DNA from: Tupaia tana
Lineage: Eukaryota > Chordata > Mammalia > Scandentia > Tupaiidae
NCBI GenBank assembly: GCA_026018925.1
Contig: JAKSZU010000013.1
Location: forward strand, 82,422,291 to 82,486,290
Length of the DNA: 64,000 nt
Direction: 5' to 3'
A model generated the notes under the pieces. It did not search any database. It was not told the origin of the DNA and worked only from the letters and a program-made list of their open reading frames with translations. Shown in pieces: positions 33,690 to 43,829 of the stretch. Positions within the stretch are counted from its first letter, which is position 1. Every line of letters starts with the position of its first letter. Made by a program: the position numbers and the translations under genes.

Positions 33690-33904
33690 AAGGCAGACTA
33701 GGTTTCCGTCTTCGGAGACCTTACCTCTTTGAAGAGGAAAATAAGATACAAACAGAAACAATTGTTTTGCATGATGGAAGATTCTGGAAAGTAAGTGAGG
33801 GGTTGTGGGGATAGGAGGCTACTTAGATGTGCCGATCAGGTCAGTGCCTTTCCAGGAGGCAGTGTTTATACTAAGATCTGAATGAGGAAAATATGCTGCT
33901 TCCG

Positions 33905-34105
33905 TGAAGAGCTATGGCTGCACTACCCAGTGTGGAAGCCATTGGCTACTGTGGCTGTTTAAGTTTGCATTTAAATTAATACAGTGAAATAACTTCCTCA
34001 GTTACAATACCTACGGTCAATAGCCAGTGTATGGCTGGTGGTTACCATAATAGACAGTGTAGATAAATCATTTCCATCACTGCAGCAAAGCCCTATTGGG
34101 TGGTG
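33905..34105. mobile_element. hAT-Charlie-like MITE inside L2
   Basis: AAGCCATTGGCTACTGTGGC, TTAAGTTTGCATTTAAATTA, GCCAGTGTATGGCTGGTGG, TTACCATAATAGACAGTGTA, ATCATTTCCATCACTGCAGC, CCCTATTGGGTGGTGCTG. This symmetric CACATGTGGCT-type element is widespread in mammals; exact name not certain. Confidence 0.65.
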
Positions 34106-34436
34106 CTGAGTTCGAGAAAGAGCATTCAGGGGAGAGGAAATAGCAAGTACAAAGGCCATGAGGCAGGGCCCGATCAGTGACCAGAGCATGGGAGGAGCTG
34201 AAAGGCAGCCGTGGCTGGATTGTAGTGAGCAGCGGGGAGGGAGGGCGGTGTGGAGGCTGACGTAAGGAGCAGGTAAGGAAGGCACAGTAGACAACTTGTC
34301 GAAGGGTGCGTGTATATATTTCAGAGAACTCTCCTTCCGTTTCACTTGTCGAAATTTTGTGTGAAGCCAAGACTAGCTGTGACTGATAGAATTTTTCAAA
34401 GTACAATGAAATTATAGTCTCCTGAGATAATATAAA

Positions 34437-34676
34437 GAGGCCAGCTCGGTAGCCTAGTTATTAGGGGAGTCAGATCCCACAGGGCCAACCGTGGTTTGAA
34501 TCCCAACCCTGGTGGTTTAAAACTCATGTGTGTTTGTGTGTGCCTCAAATCCCAACAGGATGGAGAAAAAACAGAAGGGATTGTGTTGTGGCTATCCCCA
34601 TTGGAGGGTGCTCTTCCCCTCTCCTTGTCTGTCCCTCTGGTTAGTGTGCGTGCCCTCTGGCAACTGAAAAAAAAGG
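34437..34676 (+). mobile_element. A-old SINE
   Basis: GGCCAGCTCGGTAGCCTAGT, GGTTTGAATCCCAACCC B box, TGGAGGGTGCTCTTCCCC, GCGTGCCCTCTGGCAACTGA plus A-tail. Confidence 0.83.
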
Positions 34677-35439
34677 CATGTCAAAACCAGTTGGAAAAAG
34701 ACCTCTGTTGAAGGATATGGCATGGATACGAGTCCTGAGATGGAGGTGAACTGGCTGACCTCGTGGCTGAGGTCACAGGGTTTGCTTCCACCTCATGCGT
34801 TAGAAGGAAGGAGTCAGCCATCTGATGCCAAGAACAGAATTCCCCATGTTTTTGTCCCAGATCTCTTAAAGACAGGAAAATGGAAAACAGCAGCCACAAC
34901 AACACCAATAAACAAAAACCCTTTTTAATACAGTTCTTAGTGAAAATCCTATTTTCTTGGGAGGCTAGAATTCTCTTCTTGTTCCATTAACTGGTGCTTC
35001 TGTGCCTTGACTTCATTTCGTATCACTTTTCACAAGATGCTTGTCCTTTTTGCACCTGCCTCTTTGCTAAACAGGTTTTCTTCCCCTTTTTTTTGTAAAG
35101 GTGGCTTTGTTTGAACCAGTAAAGTTACTTCTCTTTACTGTAAATGCAGCCTTCAGTGACTCTTCCTTATTGTGGAGAGCCAGTAGGTTTTATAAGAGGA
35201 AAAAAAGTCTTGAAGGTCACTTGCTGGTGTTTCTATTATAAAATAAGTCAGCCTGACTAAAAAAAAAAGAACCACCCACTGCTTACCCAGGGGTTGTTAT
35301 CCCCTTACAATTTAAATTCAACTAACAGGTAGCATTTGTTGAATCATAATTGATCTGATAAAATGTAATCTGACCATCAGGAGCTGTGTAAAAATAAATA
35401 CACTCGACTCCTGTTTCATTTGCCCTTGAAGGCTCTTAC

Positions 35440-35907
35440 ATGGTTCCAAACTGTACGTTTGAATTGGAGAAGTCAGGCCGGTTCACGTTGCAGCCTGTGT
35501 GTTTCCTGGGGCAGTGTCTGCCAGGTACCTGTGCGCAGGTACAGGAAACAAGCTCAGTCCCACTTCACCTGAAACGTCGTGACCTGGCCGAGGGCCGTGT
35601 CCTTACATTGGATGTCCGACCGAAGAAAGGGAGACCCGGGCAAAGCGTCAGGAGCAGCTGTTCTCCAGAGCAGGTGTATCCGAGGGAGAGTCAGGTCATG
35701 ATTGCCACCTGGATGCTGTTCTCTCTCTTCACGGTAGGTCTCTCGGCCACTTCAGCCGTGGACTTCTGTTGCTTGTTGCTGAGGGGACATGCACCTTTTA
35801 CGCCTCAAACTCATGAAGGCACATTCATGTCTCCTTTCATCTTTGGGGACATTGTGTTTCCAAACACATGGCATCAAGTCACACTGAAAGGAAAAGCACG
35901 TTCCTGA
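35440..35907 (+). other. Candidate ORF or alternative first exon, unrecognised
   Basis: A 155-codon ATG-to-stop frame, the longest in the window that overlaps no recognised repeat. From the in-frame ATG at 35698 it reads MIATWMLFSLFT, a hydrophobic signal-peptide-like start, followed by ACGGTAGGT, a good splice-donor match. CpGs cluster upstream (for example AAACGTCGTG, GTCCGACCGAAG), unlike the flanks. I recognise no protein family, cysteine pattern or domain. A chance frame or an enhancer are equally possible. Confidence 0.18.
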
Positions 35908-36730
35908 CATTTCAGGCTCTGGCCGTTCTAAATAGCTAATGGTATGCTTTGTAGCCAGTGCTTCTTTAAGAAAGCTAAAGCCAGATTCGCTCTAAGCTGT
36001 AAAAATGCTATGCTGCTTTAAGGTCCAAGTTGATTGTAAATGATTTCTCTTTTCCTAGTAATTACTGTAATACCTTAGCACCTTCAATGTATATAGCCTT
36101 TTTCTTTGCAGAGAAGCAAAGCTTTTGTAGAAATGTTCTCGGAGGGATTTTTACCTGATGGTTTAATGCTACAATGATTTCTAAACCAGCTAGTAATTTT
36201 TTAGTTGCATACCTGGGAAATGAGGCACACAGCTGCTCATAAGCTATGGAATGCATAAAAAGTATATACATGCCATGTTTTAGAATCTGGTCAAATTATT
36301 TAGCACTGAATTATAATCAGCAAGATAGGTAAGCTTTTGGTAAAGCTAGGAGTGTTCTTAGGGTTTAAAAACAATTATATGAGCTGCTTTTTTAAAGCCT
36401 CTCTTGACCAGGCATTTTGAACCTTGCAAGGTTTAGGGGCAGTTTTTGTATTTCTGCGCTTCTCTTAGTCCAGGTCAAAGAATGGGAAATCCTGTCTATT
36501 TATTGATATGGCGATGGTAAAATAGTGAAAGGAAGTATGGCATTGCACACTTGAACTTTCTCAACTTCACAAAAGTCAGGTTTTGTCCATGGTCAGTATG
36601 GATGGTTAAAAAACATCCTCCTAACTTAAGAGAGGTGACTTCATTTTCAGAACTCTTTCAAAGTTGTGTGTGCCAATTTAGAAAGTAGTATGTGTGGTCC
36701 TCTTACTTTTCTGATCCCGGGTGGTTTGGA

Positions 36731-36732
36731 GT

Positions 36733-36770
<38 letters not shown>
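36731..36770. repeat. (GT)n microsatellite
   Basis: About 20 GT units with one interruption. Confidence 0.95.
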
Positions 36771-36773
<3 letters not shown>

Positions 36774-36789
36774 GTGGATTTTTAAAATC

Positions 36790-37080
36790 CTTGTTTAAGA
36801 TTTATAATTTTTATGATTTTTTTTATTTTTTATTTTTTTGCCTACAGTAAAATTCCTTCTTTTTGCTGTAGAACTCAATGAGTCTGGACAAATGCATACC
36901 ATTGAGGAAACCTTACCACTATCAAGATATAGAACAGTTTCGTTCTCCTCCAAATATATTTTGTTTTGAATTTCTTTTGAAACAGTTGGGTGTTACATTT
37001 ACTAATATTACTTTGAAAGATGGAGCCAAGTCATTTTGTAACAATAGCATTGCAGTAGTGGACCGTTTTTATGCATAGGT
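36790..37080 (-). mobile_element. Old L1 fragment, antisense
   Basis: GTAAAATTCCTTCTTTTTGC, AGTCTGGACAAATGCATACC, CACTATCAAGATATAGAACA and GTTTCGTTCTCCTCCAAA match an L1M 3' region. Confidence 0.6.
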
Positions 37081-37147
37081 TGGGTGAATTGTCAGAAGGA
37101 AGATGTGATTTGCTGACCTTTTTTCTCAGATAGTTATAAGTGGGATG

Positions 37148-37317
37148 AGGCCAACAGGTCACGTGATGGTTAGGGTGCTGGAGTCCCACATGGCCAACCC
37201 CAGGTGGAGTCCTGGATCTGACAGCTTTCTTTCTTTCTCTCTCTCTTTCTCTGTCTGTCTCTCTCTCTCTCTGGTGAGTGCATGTACCCTATAGGAAGTT
37301 AAAAAATATAATAATAG
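37148..37317 (+). mobile_element. SINE-I (head, CT run, A-old 3' end)
   Basis: GGCCAACAGGTCACGTGATG, CT run, then GGTGAGTGCATGTACCCTAT directly, with no GC-rich body. Confidence 0.85.
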
Positions 37318-37783
37318 GGGCTGGCAGGTGGTGTGGTATTTAAGGGCACTGGACTTCCATATGGCCAATCATGGTTCTAGTACCAGACCTGGCAGCTTTC
37401 TTTCTTTCTTTTTTTTTTGAGAGGTTTTCGCTATAGGGCGCCTGCACTCGCCAGACAGGCAGAGAGAGACAGAGAGACAGAAAGCGAGAAATCACCCCCC
37501 AGGGGGGATGGCCACACCGCAATCCCTTCTCCTCCATTCTCCTCTCGGGATCTTGGGCACGCATGCACACATGCCCGGTGTGAGTTTTAAGCCACCGGGT
37601 CCGGGACACGAACCGTGGTCGACTGTGTGGGAGTCCAGTGACATAGCCATTACGCTAACTGCTGGTCCCTGCTTTCTCACTTTCCCTCTCTCTTCCCTCT
37701 CTTTCTCTCTCTTACTCTGACCCTCTCTGGCCAAATTAAAATAAATAAAGTTAAGTAAAATTAAAAAAAAAAAACTGTAACTT
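37318..37783 (+). mobile_element. SINE-B, split by SINE-A
   Basis: 5' part GGGGCTGGCAGGTGGTGTGG to CAGCTTTC. 3' part resumes at 37669 with TGCTTTCTCACTTTCCCTC and ends AAATAAAGTTAAGTAAAAT. The flanks AAAAATATAATAATA and AAAAATATATAATAATA look like its target duplication. Confidence 0.9.
37410..37668 (-). mobile_element. SINE-A nested in SINE-B
   Basis: TTTGAGAGGTTTTCGCTATA to AACTGCTGGTCC. Low divergence, B box GGTTCGTGTCC. Inserted in the CT run of the older SINE-B. Confidence 0.93.
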
Positions 37784-37834
37784 AAAAATATATAATAATA
37801 ATAAATGAAATATTAAAATTTTTAACAAATTATT

Positions 37835-37991
37835 TTATTTAACTTTATTTATTTTAATTTGACCAGGGAGGAACAGAGTGAGAAAGAAAGAGAGGGAATG
37901 TGAGAAAGTAAGCCGCCAGGTCTGGGCCTCAAACCAAAGTAAGTCATGTGGGACTCCAGTGCTCTTAATCATCACATCACCTGCTGGCCCC
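37835..37991 (-). mobile_element. SINE-B
   Basis: ATTTAACTTTATTTATTTTA, TTTGACCAGGGAGGAACAG to CACCTGCTGGCCCC. Confidence 0.92.
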
Positions 37992-38233
37992 AAGTTTTAA
38001 AATTGTTTAAAATTACAATTTTAAGTGGGAAAATTGCATGAACTGATTAACTGTGTCTACATATTTTAATTCGTGAATGTAGAATGCTATAATGTAGTTT
38101 GTAATATGTAAGGAAATAATTGAAAAAAGTTAGAAATACTTGAATTAGTAAAAAGTAAGAACCGAAAGTGGCAAACACTCCATTTTTTGCAGTTTAGATT
38201 TTTTTTAATGTAAATGTAAGTTTATATGTTTTT

Positions 38234-38484
38234 GGTTTTTTTTCTAATTGTCAGAGGGCACACACACTCTCCAGAGAGACAGGAGTTGCAGGGCAGGAAG
38301 GACCCCCCCACCCAGTGGGATGTGGTCACACTGCAATCCCTTCTGTATTTCTCCATCTCATCGGAATTTGGGCTCTACATACACATGTGTCTTGTGTATT
38401 TTTCAAGCCAGTGGTGCCAAGATGTAAACTACTGTAGGCCATTTGGAATCTGGTTTCCTTAACTAAGGCCATGGGGCCAGCCCG
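38234..38484 (-). mobile_element. A-old SINE
   Basis: TCAGAGGGCACACACACTCT, CACTGCAATCCCTTCTG, CTCCATCTCATCGGAATTTG and head complement ending GGGGCCAGCCC. Confidence 0.83.
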
Positions 38485-39075
38485 AGTTCTGTATGATTTT
38501 AGGGGAAATAAAATGCTGCTAGAAGCAAGGACTGTATAACTCACGGTGGCCTAAGAAGGGGAATTTCACAGGCTGTATTACTGAAATAAACAGGGATAGA
38601 CTTCAGATATGATATGGTACAGGAGTTTAAATTTTATCTTCAATGTCCCTCTTTTCCCTGCTCAGCTGTGTTTCCCTCTGTGTTGGTTCCATTTTCTGGT
38701 GGTTCTTTTATTTATAGACTGACAGCAGATCTAGGCTTTTATCCCATTTTTCCTCAATTTCTTGCAGTTCCAACAAAAGTCCCAGAATGTAGCTCCATTG
38801 ATTCTGATTGGTCTCTGCCCCGCTTGGCCCTGGGTGGTGGGGTGGAGATGATGTAGAGTATTTTAATTGCCTATACTGGGTCACATGTCCACACAGGAGT
38901 TGAAGGGGTGTCAGCTCTTCTAGACCACAGGGCGGAAGGTAGAAAGTCCAGAAAAGAGAGTTTTTTAAAGGAAAACCAAGGGACACATATGTTATACAGG
39001 TCAAAACAACACATGTCCTCCAGAAGGACATTCAGGCCATGTTGTTGGGTTTTCTTGTTTTGTTTTGTTTTGAAT
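38485..39075. other. Single-copy stretch
   Basis: No family or exon recognised. Confidence 0.4.
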
Positions 39076-39085
39076 AACCTTTCTA

Positions 39086-39340
39086 GGGACCAGCAGATGA
39101 CACAATGGTTACGTTTTTGGACTCCCATGAAGTTGACCATAGTTTGAGTCCCGGACCTCATTGCTCACACCGGGCACGTGTATGTGCCTGCCCAAAATCT
39201 CAAGAGGAGAATGGGGAAGGGATTGTGGCATGGCCATCCCCCCAGAGGGTGATTTCTCACTTTTCTTCTCTCTGTCTCTGTCTCTCCAGCAAGCACACAT
39301 GCCCAATAGCAAAAATCTCTCTCTAAAAACAAAACAAAAC
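39086..39340 (+). mobile_element. SINE-A with AAAAC tail
   Basis: GGGACCAGCAGATGACACAA to CAATAGCAAAAATCTCTC. Flanks AACCTTTCTA and AACTTTCTAA. Tail converted to AAAAC units. Confidence 0.9.
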
Positions 39341-40060
39341 AACTTTCTAAACAAATGTTTTAGGCTAATCTTCCAAATAAGCAAAAGTTTTCAAGATTGA
39401 TTGTTTTTTGACTTGTCAGTAGTCAACCCATCTATTGGGGGGAGGGTGACATGTAATATTTTTGGAAAACAGAGGACACTGAGTGACTGTGGGATTCTGC
39501 CAAGTTGAGTTGATGGGAATGAGGAAAGTCAGTCCTCTGCCTGTGAAGGTGTCATTGAGTAGGGAAACTGGCACCTGAAGATAAAGAGCCACTACTTTAA
39601 AGAAAGATTAACAGTGGTGGCAGTCCACCAGAATTCTGCCAGAAGAGCCAAAATACATCAAGAACTTTTGGTGAAAACTCATGAAGGTTAAAGACATGCA
39701 TAGTTGTTCTAATCACGTGACAAGTGATTGCTCCCAAGGGATCGCGATCTAGGCCTTGCCTTCCTTCCCAACTTTGTCCACCTCATTGGCTGCCTTGGAC
39801 ATAGTGCCTACCTATCTGTAGTGTGGAGTGTGTTAAACCACTGTGCTGTGTTGGCTATTTGCTCTCCCACTGCCTGGAACTCTTCTCTGGCTTACTCTTT
39901 CTAGAGATTTTTGACAACGTCTGACCACATTGCAAGTACAAGTACATGCCATCACCCCAGCCTGCTTTAGGTTGAAAATTGAAGTTGGGCCTTCCATGTG
40001 GCCTCAGCCTCCAAGGAGCATTCTGTCTTCATCGGTCACCATGACTGACACCCTCAAACT
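39341..40060. other. Single-copy stretch, possible 7SL remnant
   Basis: The part at about 39895-40010 (GAGATTTTTGACAACGTCTG, CATGCCATCACCCCAGCCTG) faintly resembles antisense 7SL SINE. Not firm. Confidence 0.3.
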
Positions 40061-40065
40061 TGTCT

Positions 40066-40111
40066 TTTTTTTTATTTAAGGTTTTTGACTTAGGGTACAT
40101 GCGCTCACCAA

Positions 40112-40144
<33 letters not shown>

Positions 40145-40339
40145 GGGAAAATGAGAAATCACCTGCCAGTGGGGATACCCACACCACCGTTCTTTCTTCT
40201 CCATTTTCTCAAGATGTTGGACACACACACACACACACACGTGTCCAAAACATGATTTTTCAAGCCACCAGATCCAGGACTCAGTAGTCAGCCATGTGCT
40301 ATTCTAGCACTTTAACCACCATGCCACCCTCTGGCCCCA
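40066..40339 (-). mobile_element. SINE-A (diverged) with CAGA and CA repeats
   Basis: ATTTAAGGTTTTTGACTTAG, (CAGA)n near 40120-40144, (CA)n near 40212-40230, ending CCACCCTCTGGCCCC. Confidence 0.85.
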
Positions 40340-40341
40340 TA

Positions 40342-40814
40342 TTCACCCTTTAAGACTCAGCTCAGATGGCAGGTTCTCTGAAAAGCATTTTTTAACTGTG
40401 CCTCTCTGGCTGAAGAAACCTTGTTCTGTGTTTTCATGATACTGTGTGTGACTTTCCTAGTGGTCTCTCTCTCTCTTTTTTTTTTTTTTTTTTTGCTATA
40501 GGACATGTGTGCTCGCCAGACAGACAGAGAGAAACAGAGAGACAGAAAGCGAGAAATTACCCCCCAGGGGGGGATGGCCACGCTGCAGTCCCTTCTCCTC
40601 CATTCTCCTCTCAGGATCTTGGGCACACATGCACACGCACCCGGCGGGAGTTTTAAGCCACCGGGTCCGGGACTCAAACCGCAGTCAACTACATGGGAGG
40701 CCAGCGACATAGCCATTACACTAACTGCTGGTCCCCCTAGTGGTCTCAGCCAGAGGCTGCTCTGTCTCCAGTAGGACATTCCGCAGTGTAGAGAGAGGCA
40801 TTTTTGATCGTCAT
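40342..40814 (+). mobile_element. L2-like fragment split by SINE-A
   Basis: TTCACCCTTTAAGACTCAGC, CAGATGGCAGGTTCTCTGAA resemble the L2 3' region. The part right of the SINE is less clear. Confidence 0.4.
40468..40735 (-). mobile_element. SINE-A, full length
   Basis: CCTAGTGGTCTC at 40456-40467 and 40736-40747. Well preserved, B box GGTTTGAGTCC, CT/T-rich tail side. Confidence 0.93.
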
Positions 40815-40915
40815 GACAGGTGGGTGCTGTAGGTGTCTAGTTGGTAGAGGCCAGGGATGCTGCTAAATACCCTACAATGCACAGGGCCGCCCAGCAAGGA
40901 ATCATCTGGCCCAGG
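40815..40915 (+). mobile_element. MER3-like hAT-Charlie fragment
   Basis: GGTGTCTAGTTGGTAGAGGC, CAGGGATGCTGCTAAATACC, CTACAATGCACAGGGCCG. Confidence 0.7.
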
Positions 40916-41361
40916 TTACCCCGCCCTTGCCACATCATTGGATGCTTCTCTTTTGAGTCTTTTCTTTGCCTCCAGTTGAGGTCCATGTATGCGGACCTTG
41001 CAGCTTTGATACCGCAATGCCTGGTGTAGGGCGGGTCCTCAGGAAAGAGTAGATGACCAGATACAAGAGAAGATGAAATAAGTCCCTAATTTAGTGACAA
41101 TGAAAAAGGCACCCAAAGGCGCTGCTCATCTTTGCACTAGGTAGCCTTAAACCTGAGACTCTTTCTGTTGCTATGCCTTTATCTTCTCTCAATTCTGCAA
41201 AAAGGGCTCTGGGGTTTACTGTAGCAAATAGTGAAAGAAATTATAGTGTTGTCACGGTATATTTTTTTAGTCACTGTATCACCTTTACGGTGGTATATCC
41301 TCTGCCTGTGAATGATTTAGGAATGGACAAGCTGTTCAGATTGAATTTATTTTTAAAGATT
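40916..41361. other. Single-copy stretch
   Basis: Nothing recognised. Confidence 0.4.
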
Positions 41362-41373
41362 AAGAATCTGGGG

Positions 41374-41587
41374 TCAGGGCCAGCAGGTGATTAAGGTGCT
41401 GGACTCTTACATAGCCGACCTCAGTTCGAGTCCCAGACCTAGCGGCTTGAAACTCATCTTGCTCTATGTGTGTGTGTCCATGCCCAAAATCCCGAGAGGA
41501 GAAGGAATTGTGTTGTGGTCATCCTCCACAGGGGGTGATTTCTCACTTTGTCTCTCTGTCTCTCTGGCAAATGCATGCTCTTTAAAA
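41374..41587 (+). mobile_element. A-old SINE, first of a triple array
   Basis: GGGCCAGCAGGTGATTAAGG (about 10 bp lost at GGCATGGTGG), GAGAGGAGAAGGAATTGTG, CTCTTTAAAAAAG. Target AAGAATCTGGGG on both sides (41362-41373, 41588-41599). Confidence 0.87.
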
Positions 41588-41599
41588 AAGAATCTGGGG

Positions 41600-41862
41600 C
41601 GGGAACCAGCAGTTAGCGTAATGGCTATGTCGCTGGACTCCCACGTAGTCGACTGCGGTTCGCATCCCGGACCTGGTGGCTTAAAACTCACGCCGGGAGT
41701 GTGTACGTACGTGCCCAAGATCCCGAGAGGAGAATGGAGGAGAAGGGATTGCGTTGTGACCATCCCCCCGGGGGGTGATTTCTCGCTTTCTGTCTCTATG
41801 TCTCTCTGTCTGGCGAGCGCACGTGCCCTATAGCGAAAACCTCTCCAAAAAAAAGAAAAAAA
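41600..41862 (+). mobile_element. SINE-A, young subtype, second of array
   Basis: GGGAACCAGCAGTTAGCGTA, B box GGTTCGCATCC, GCCCTATAGCGAAAACCTCT and A-tail. Followed by AAGGACCTGGGG, a mutated copy of the shared target. Confidence 0.92.
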
Positions 41863-41871
41863 AGGACCTGG

Positions 41872-42118
41872 GGCCACCCTGGTGGCATGGTGTTGGGACA
41901 GCTGGATCCCACCTGGCCAACTTCGTGGTGACTTGGTGGATTAGGAAATACACTGAGTGCCTGTGTGTGCATACTCAAAATCTCAAGAGGAGAGTAGAGG
42001 AGAAAGGACTGCTGTGTGGTCAGTCCCCCAGGGGATGATGTCTCACTTGATCTCGCTCTTTCTCTCTGTGTCTCTCTGGCAAGCACACATACCCTGTAGC
42101 AAGTTATAAAAAAGAAGA
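41872..42118 (+). mobile_element. A-old SINE, third of array
   Basis: GGGCCACCCTGGTGGCATGG, AGGAGAGTAGAGGAGAAAGG, TACCCTGTAGCAAGTTATAA. Followed by AAAGAATCGG, again target-like. Confidence 0.85.
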
Positions 42119-42610
42119 AAAGATAAAGAATCGGAGAAAACCCACAGAACACTAAATCATGGACAGTGGGATCTTAGCATTATCACAGGTACTCAATAAT
42201 TATTTGCCAAATAAAGGTGATCCTTATGTATTAGTCGAGGGTTTCGTAATACATTATCTCTAAGATCTCATTCAAATCTGTGTGTTTTCCATAAAATAAT
42301 GTTGACCCAAGACTCATCAAGAGCCATCTCTGTCTTCTTATGCTAAACAGATTCGAACCTGGGGCTGTTCGTGACTAGGTGTAATGCCAGTGTTCAGCTC
42401 CTGTAGCAGGAGAAATAAAACCCATATGAAACGTTACAACGCTGGGGGGCAGGAACCTTCTAGAGAGAGAGCTGGATGAATTTTTACTTCTGAAGACACG
42501 ATTACTTCGTGAAGACCCCTTCTTGGAGTGAAAACTTTAAAGTGGTATGGACCTGGGACATCAGTGATATGGCTGCTAGGAGGAGCACTGTGAGCTGATG
42601 TAAGGTTTCT
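42119..42610. other. Single-copy stretch
   Basis: Nothing recognised. Confidence 0.4.
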
Positions 42611-42629
42611 TAAAAATTTGCTGTAAGGG

Positions 42630-42889
42630 GGGGACCAGCAGTTAGCGTAATGGCTATGTCGCTGGACTCCCATGTAGTCGACCGTGGTTCGAGTCCCGGA
42701 CCTGGTGGCTTAAACTCACACAGGACGCTTGTGTGTGCGTGCCTAAGATCCCAAGAGGAGACTGGAGGAGATGGGATTGTGGCATGGCCATCCCCCCTGG
42801 GGGGTGATTTCTCACTTTCTATCTCTCTGTCTCTCTCTGTCTTTCTGGCGAGTGCACACGCCCTATTGCAAAAACCTCTCCAAAAAAAA
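42630..42889 (+). mobile_element. SINE-A, first of a tandem pair
   Basis: GGGACCAGCAGTTAGCGTAA, canonical B box GGTTCGAGTCC, GCCCTATTGCAAAAACCTCT and A-tail. Target AAAAATTTGCTGTAAGG lies to the left and AAAATTTGCTATAAGG to the right. Confidence 0.93.
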
Positions 42890-42902
42890 ATTTGCTATAA
42901 GG

Positions 42903-43155
42903 GGGACTAGCAGTTGGTGTAATGGCTATGTCGCTGGTCTCCCATGTAGTCAACCACAGTCAGAGTCCCAGATCCGGTGGCTTAAAACTCACACTGGGTG
43001 TGTGTGCGTGTGTACCCAAGATCCCGAGAGGAAAATGGAGGAGAAGGGATTGTGGCATAACCATGCCCCCGGGAGTGATTTCTCACTCTCTGTCTCTCTG
43101 TCTCACTCTCTCTCTCTGGCGAGCGCACACACTCTATAGCAAAAAAAATACTCTC
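42903..43155 (+). mobile_element. SINE-A, second of the tandem pair
   Basis: GGGGACTAGCAGTTGGTGTA to CACTCTATAGCAAAAAAAAT. Degenerate B box (ACAGTCAGAGTCC). It is followed by the same AAATTTGCTATGAGG target, which is the 3' end of the A-old SINE next door. Confidence 0.92.
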
Positions 43156-43159
43156 AAAA

Positions 43160-43362
43160 ATTTTTTTTAAATTTGCTATGAGGCACACGTACTCACTGGA
43201 GAGAGACACAAAGAGAGGAAAAGTAAGAAAGCATCCCAGAGAAGATAACCACACCATGATCCATTCTCGCCTTTGGATTTTGGGCATGCATGCACATGTG
43301 CCCTGCATGTTTTTCAAACCACTGGGTCCAAGACTCAAACTCATGCTGGTGTGTGTGTGTAT

Positions 43363-43404
<42 letters not shown>

Positions 43405-43466
43405 TCATGCCCAAACTGTCATGTGGGATCCAGCCACTGTCACCACCACACCACAGGCTGGTGCAG
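43160..43466 (-). mobile_element. A-old SINE with (GT)n
   Basis: AAATTTGCTATGAGGCACAC, AGATAACCACACCATGATCC, (GT)n at 43349-43402 within the head side, ending CACAGGCTGGTGC. It supplied the landing site of the two SINE-A copies. Confidence 0.85.
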
Positions 43467-43536
43467 TAAGCATTAACTTTACAGCCATCCTACTGTACCT
43501 GTAGTCAGTCTGGCAAACATTCGTGCAGTTGTTCTT

Positions 43537-43729
43537 CCTGTTTAAAAAAGTTATTATTATTTTATTTTATTCATTGCCATTATTTTATTTTATCTTTTTG
43601 GAGTTGACCAGAGAAAGACAGAGAGAGAGAAGAAAAGTGAGAAAGCAATCTGCCAGGTCTGGGACTTGAACCACGGTCAGCCATGTGAGAGTCCAGCTGC
43701 TGTAACCACCAGGCCACCTGCTAGTCCCT
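43537..43729 (-). mobile_element. SINE-B
   Basis: GTGCAGTTGTTCTT at 43523-43536 and 43730-43743. The tail side has TTATTATTATTTTATTTTAT; head ends CCACCTGCTAGTCCC. Confidence 0.92.
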
Positions 43730-43829
43730 GTGCAGTTGTTCTTAATGAGGTAGAATGTGTTGAGTGCTGGAGATAAAAAGATGGCTAAGAGAAGACCTTA
43801 ACCTCTAAGAGGCTTACTGTCTAATTTTT

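Larger units (their letters stand above)
33265..34290 (-). mobile_element. L2 3' region, antisense, split by two insertions
   Basis: GCCTGTCATATGTCAGGCTC, then after a SINE GAGACCTTACCTCTTTGAAG, GATCTGAATGAGGAAAAT, and beyond a MITE GAGCATTCAGGGGAGAGGAA, TACAAAGGCCATGAGGCAGG, GGCTGGATTGTAGTGAGCAG. Confidence 0.7.
34677..36789. other. SINE-free stretch with candidate conserved sequence
   Basis: 2.1 kb with no recognised transposon. It contains a small CpG-containing segment (35460-35700) in otherwise AT-rich DNA, and a (GT)n at 36731-36770. It may hold conserved regulatory DNA; sequence alone cannot establish it. Confidence 0.45.

Noticed and set aside
41600..41675. Possible functional tRNA genes in SINE heads
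   Set aside because: Heads have A- and B-box-like sequences but cannot form a normal anticodon arm and acceptor stem, and they continue into SINE bodies with target duplications.
41387..41833. 148-codon open frame, plus strand
   Set aside because: It runs through two SINEs; similar peptide strings (for example IPRGEWRRRDC) recur wherever SINE-A occurs, so this is repeat translation, not a gene family.
43349..43402. Regular repeats as CRISPR-like arrays
   Set aside because: These are mono- to tetranucleotide microsatellites without spacers, in a mammalian genome.
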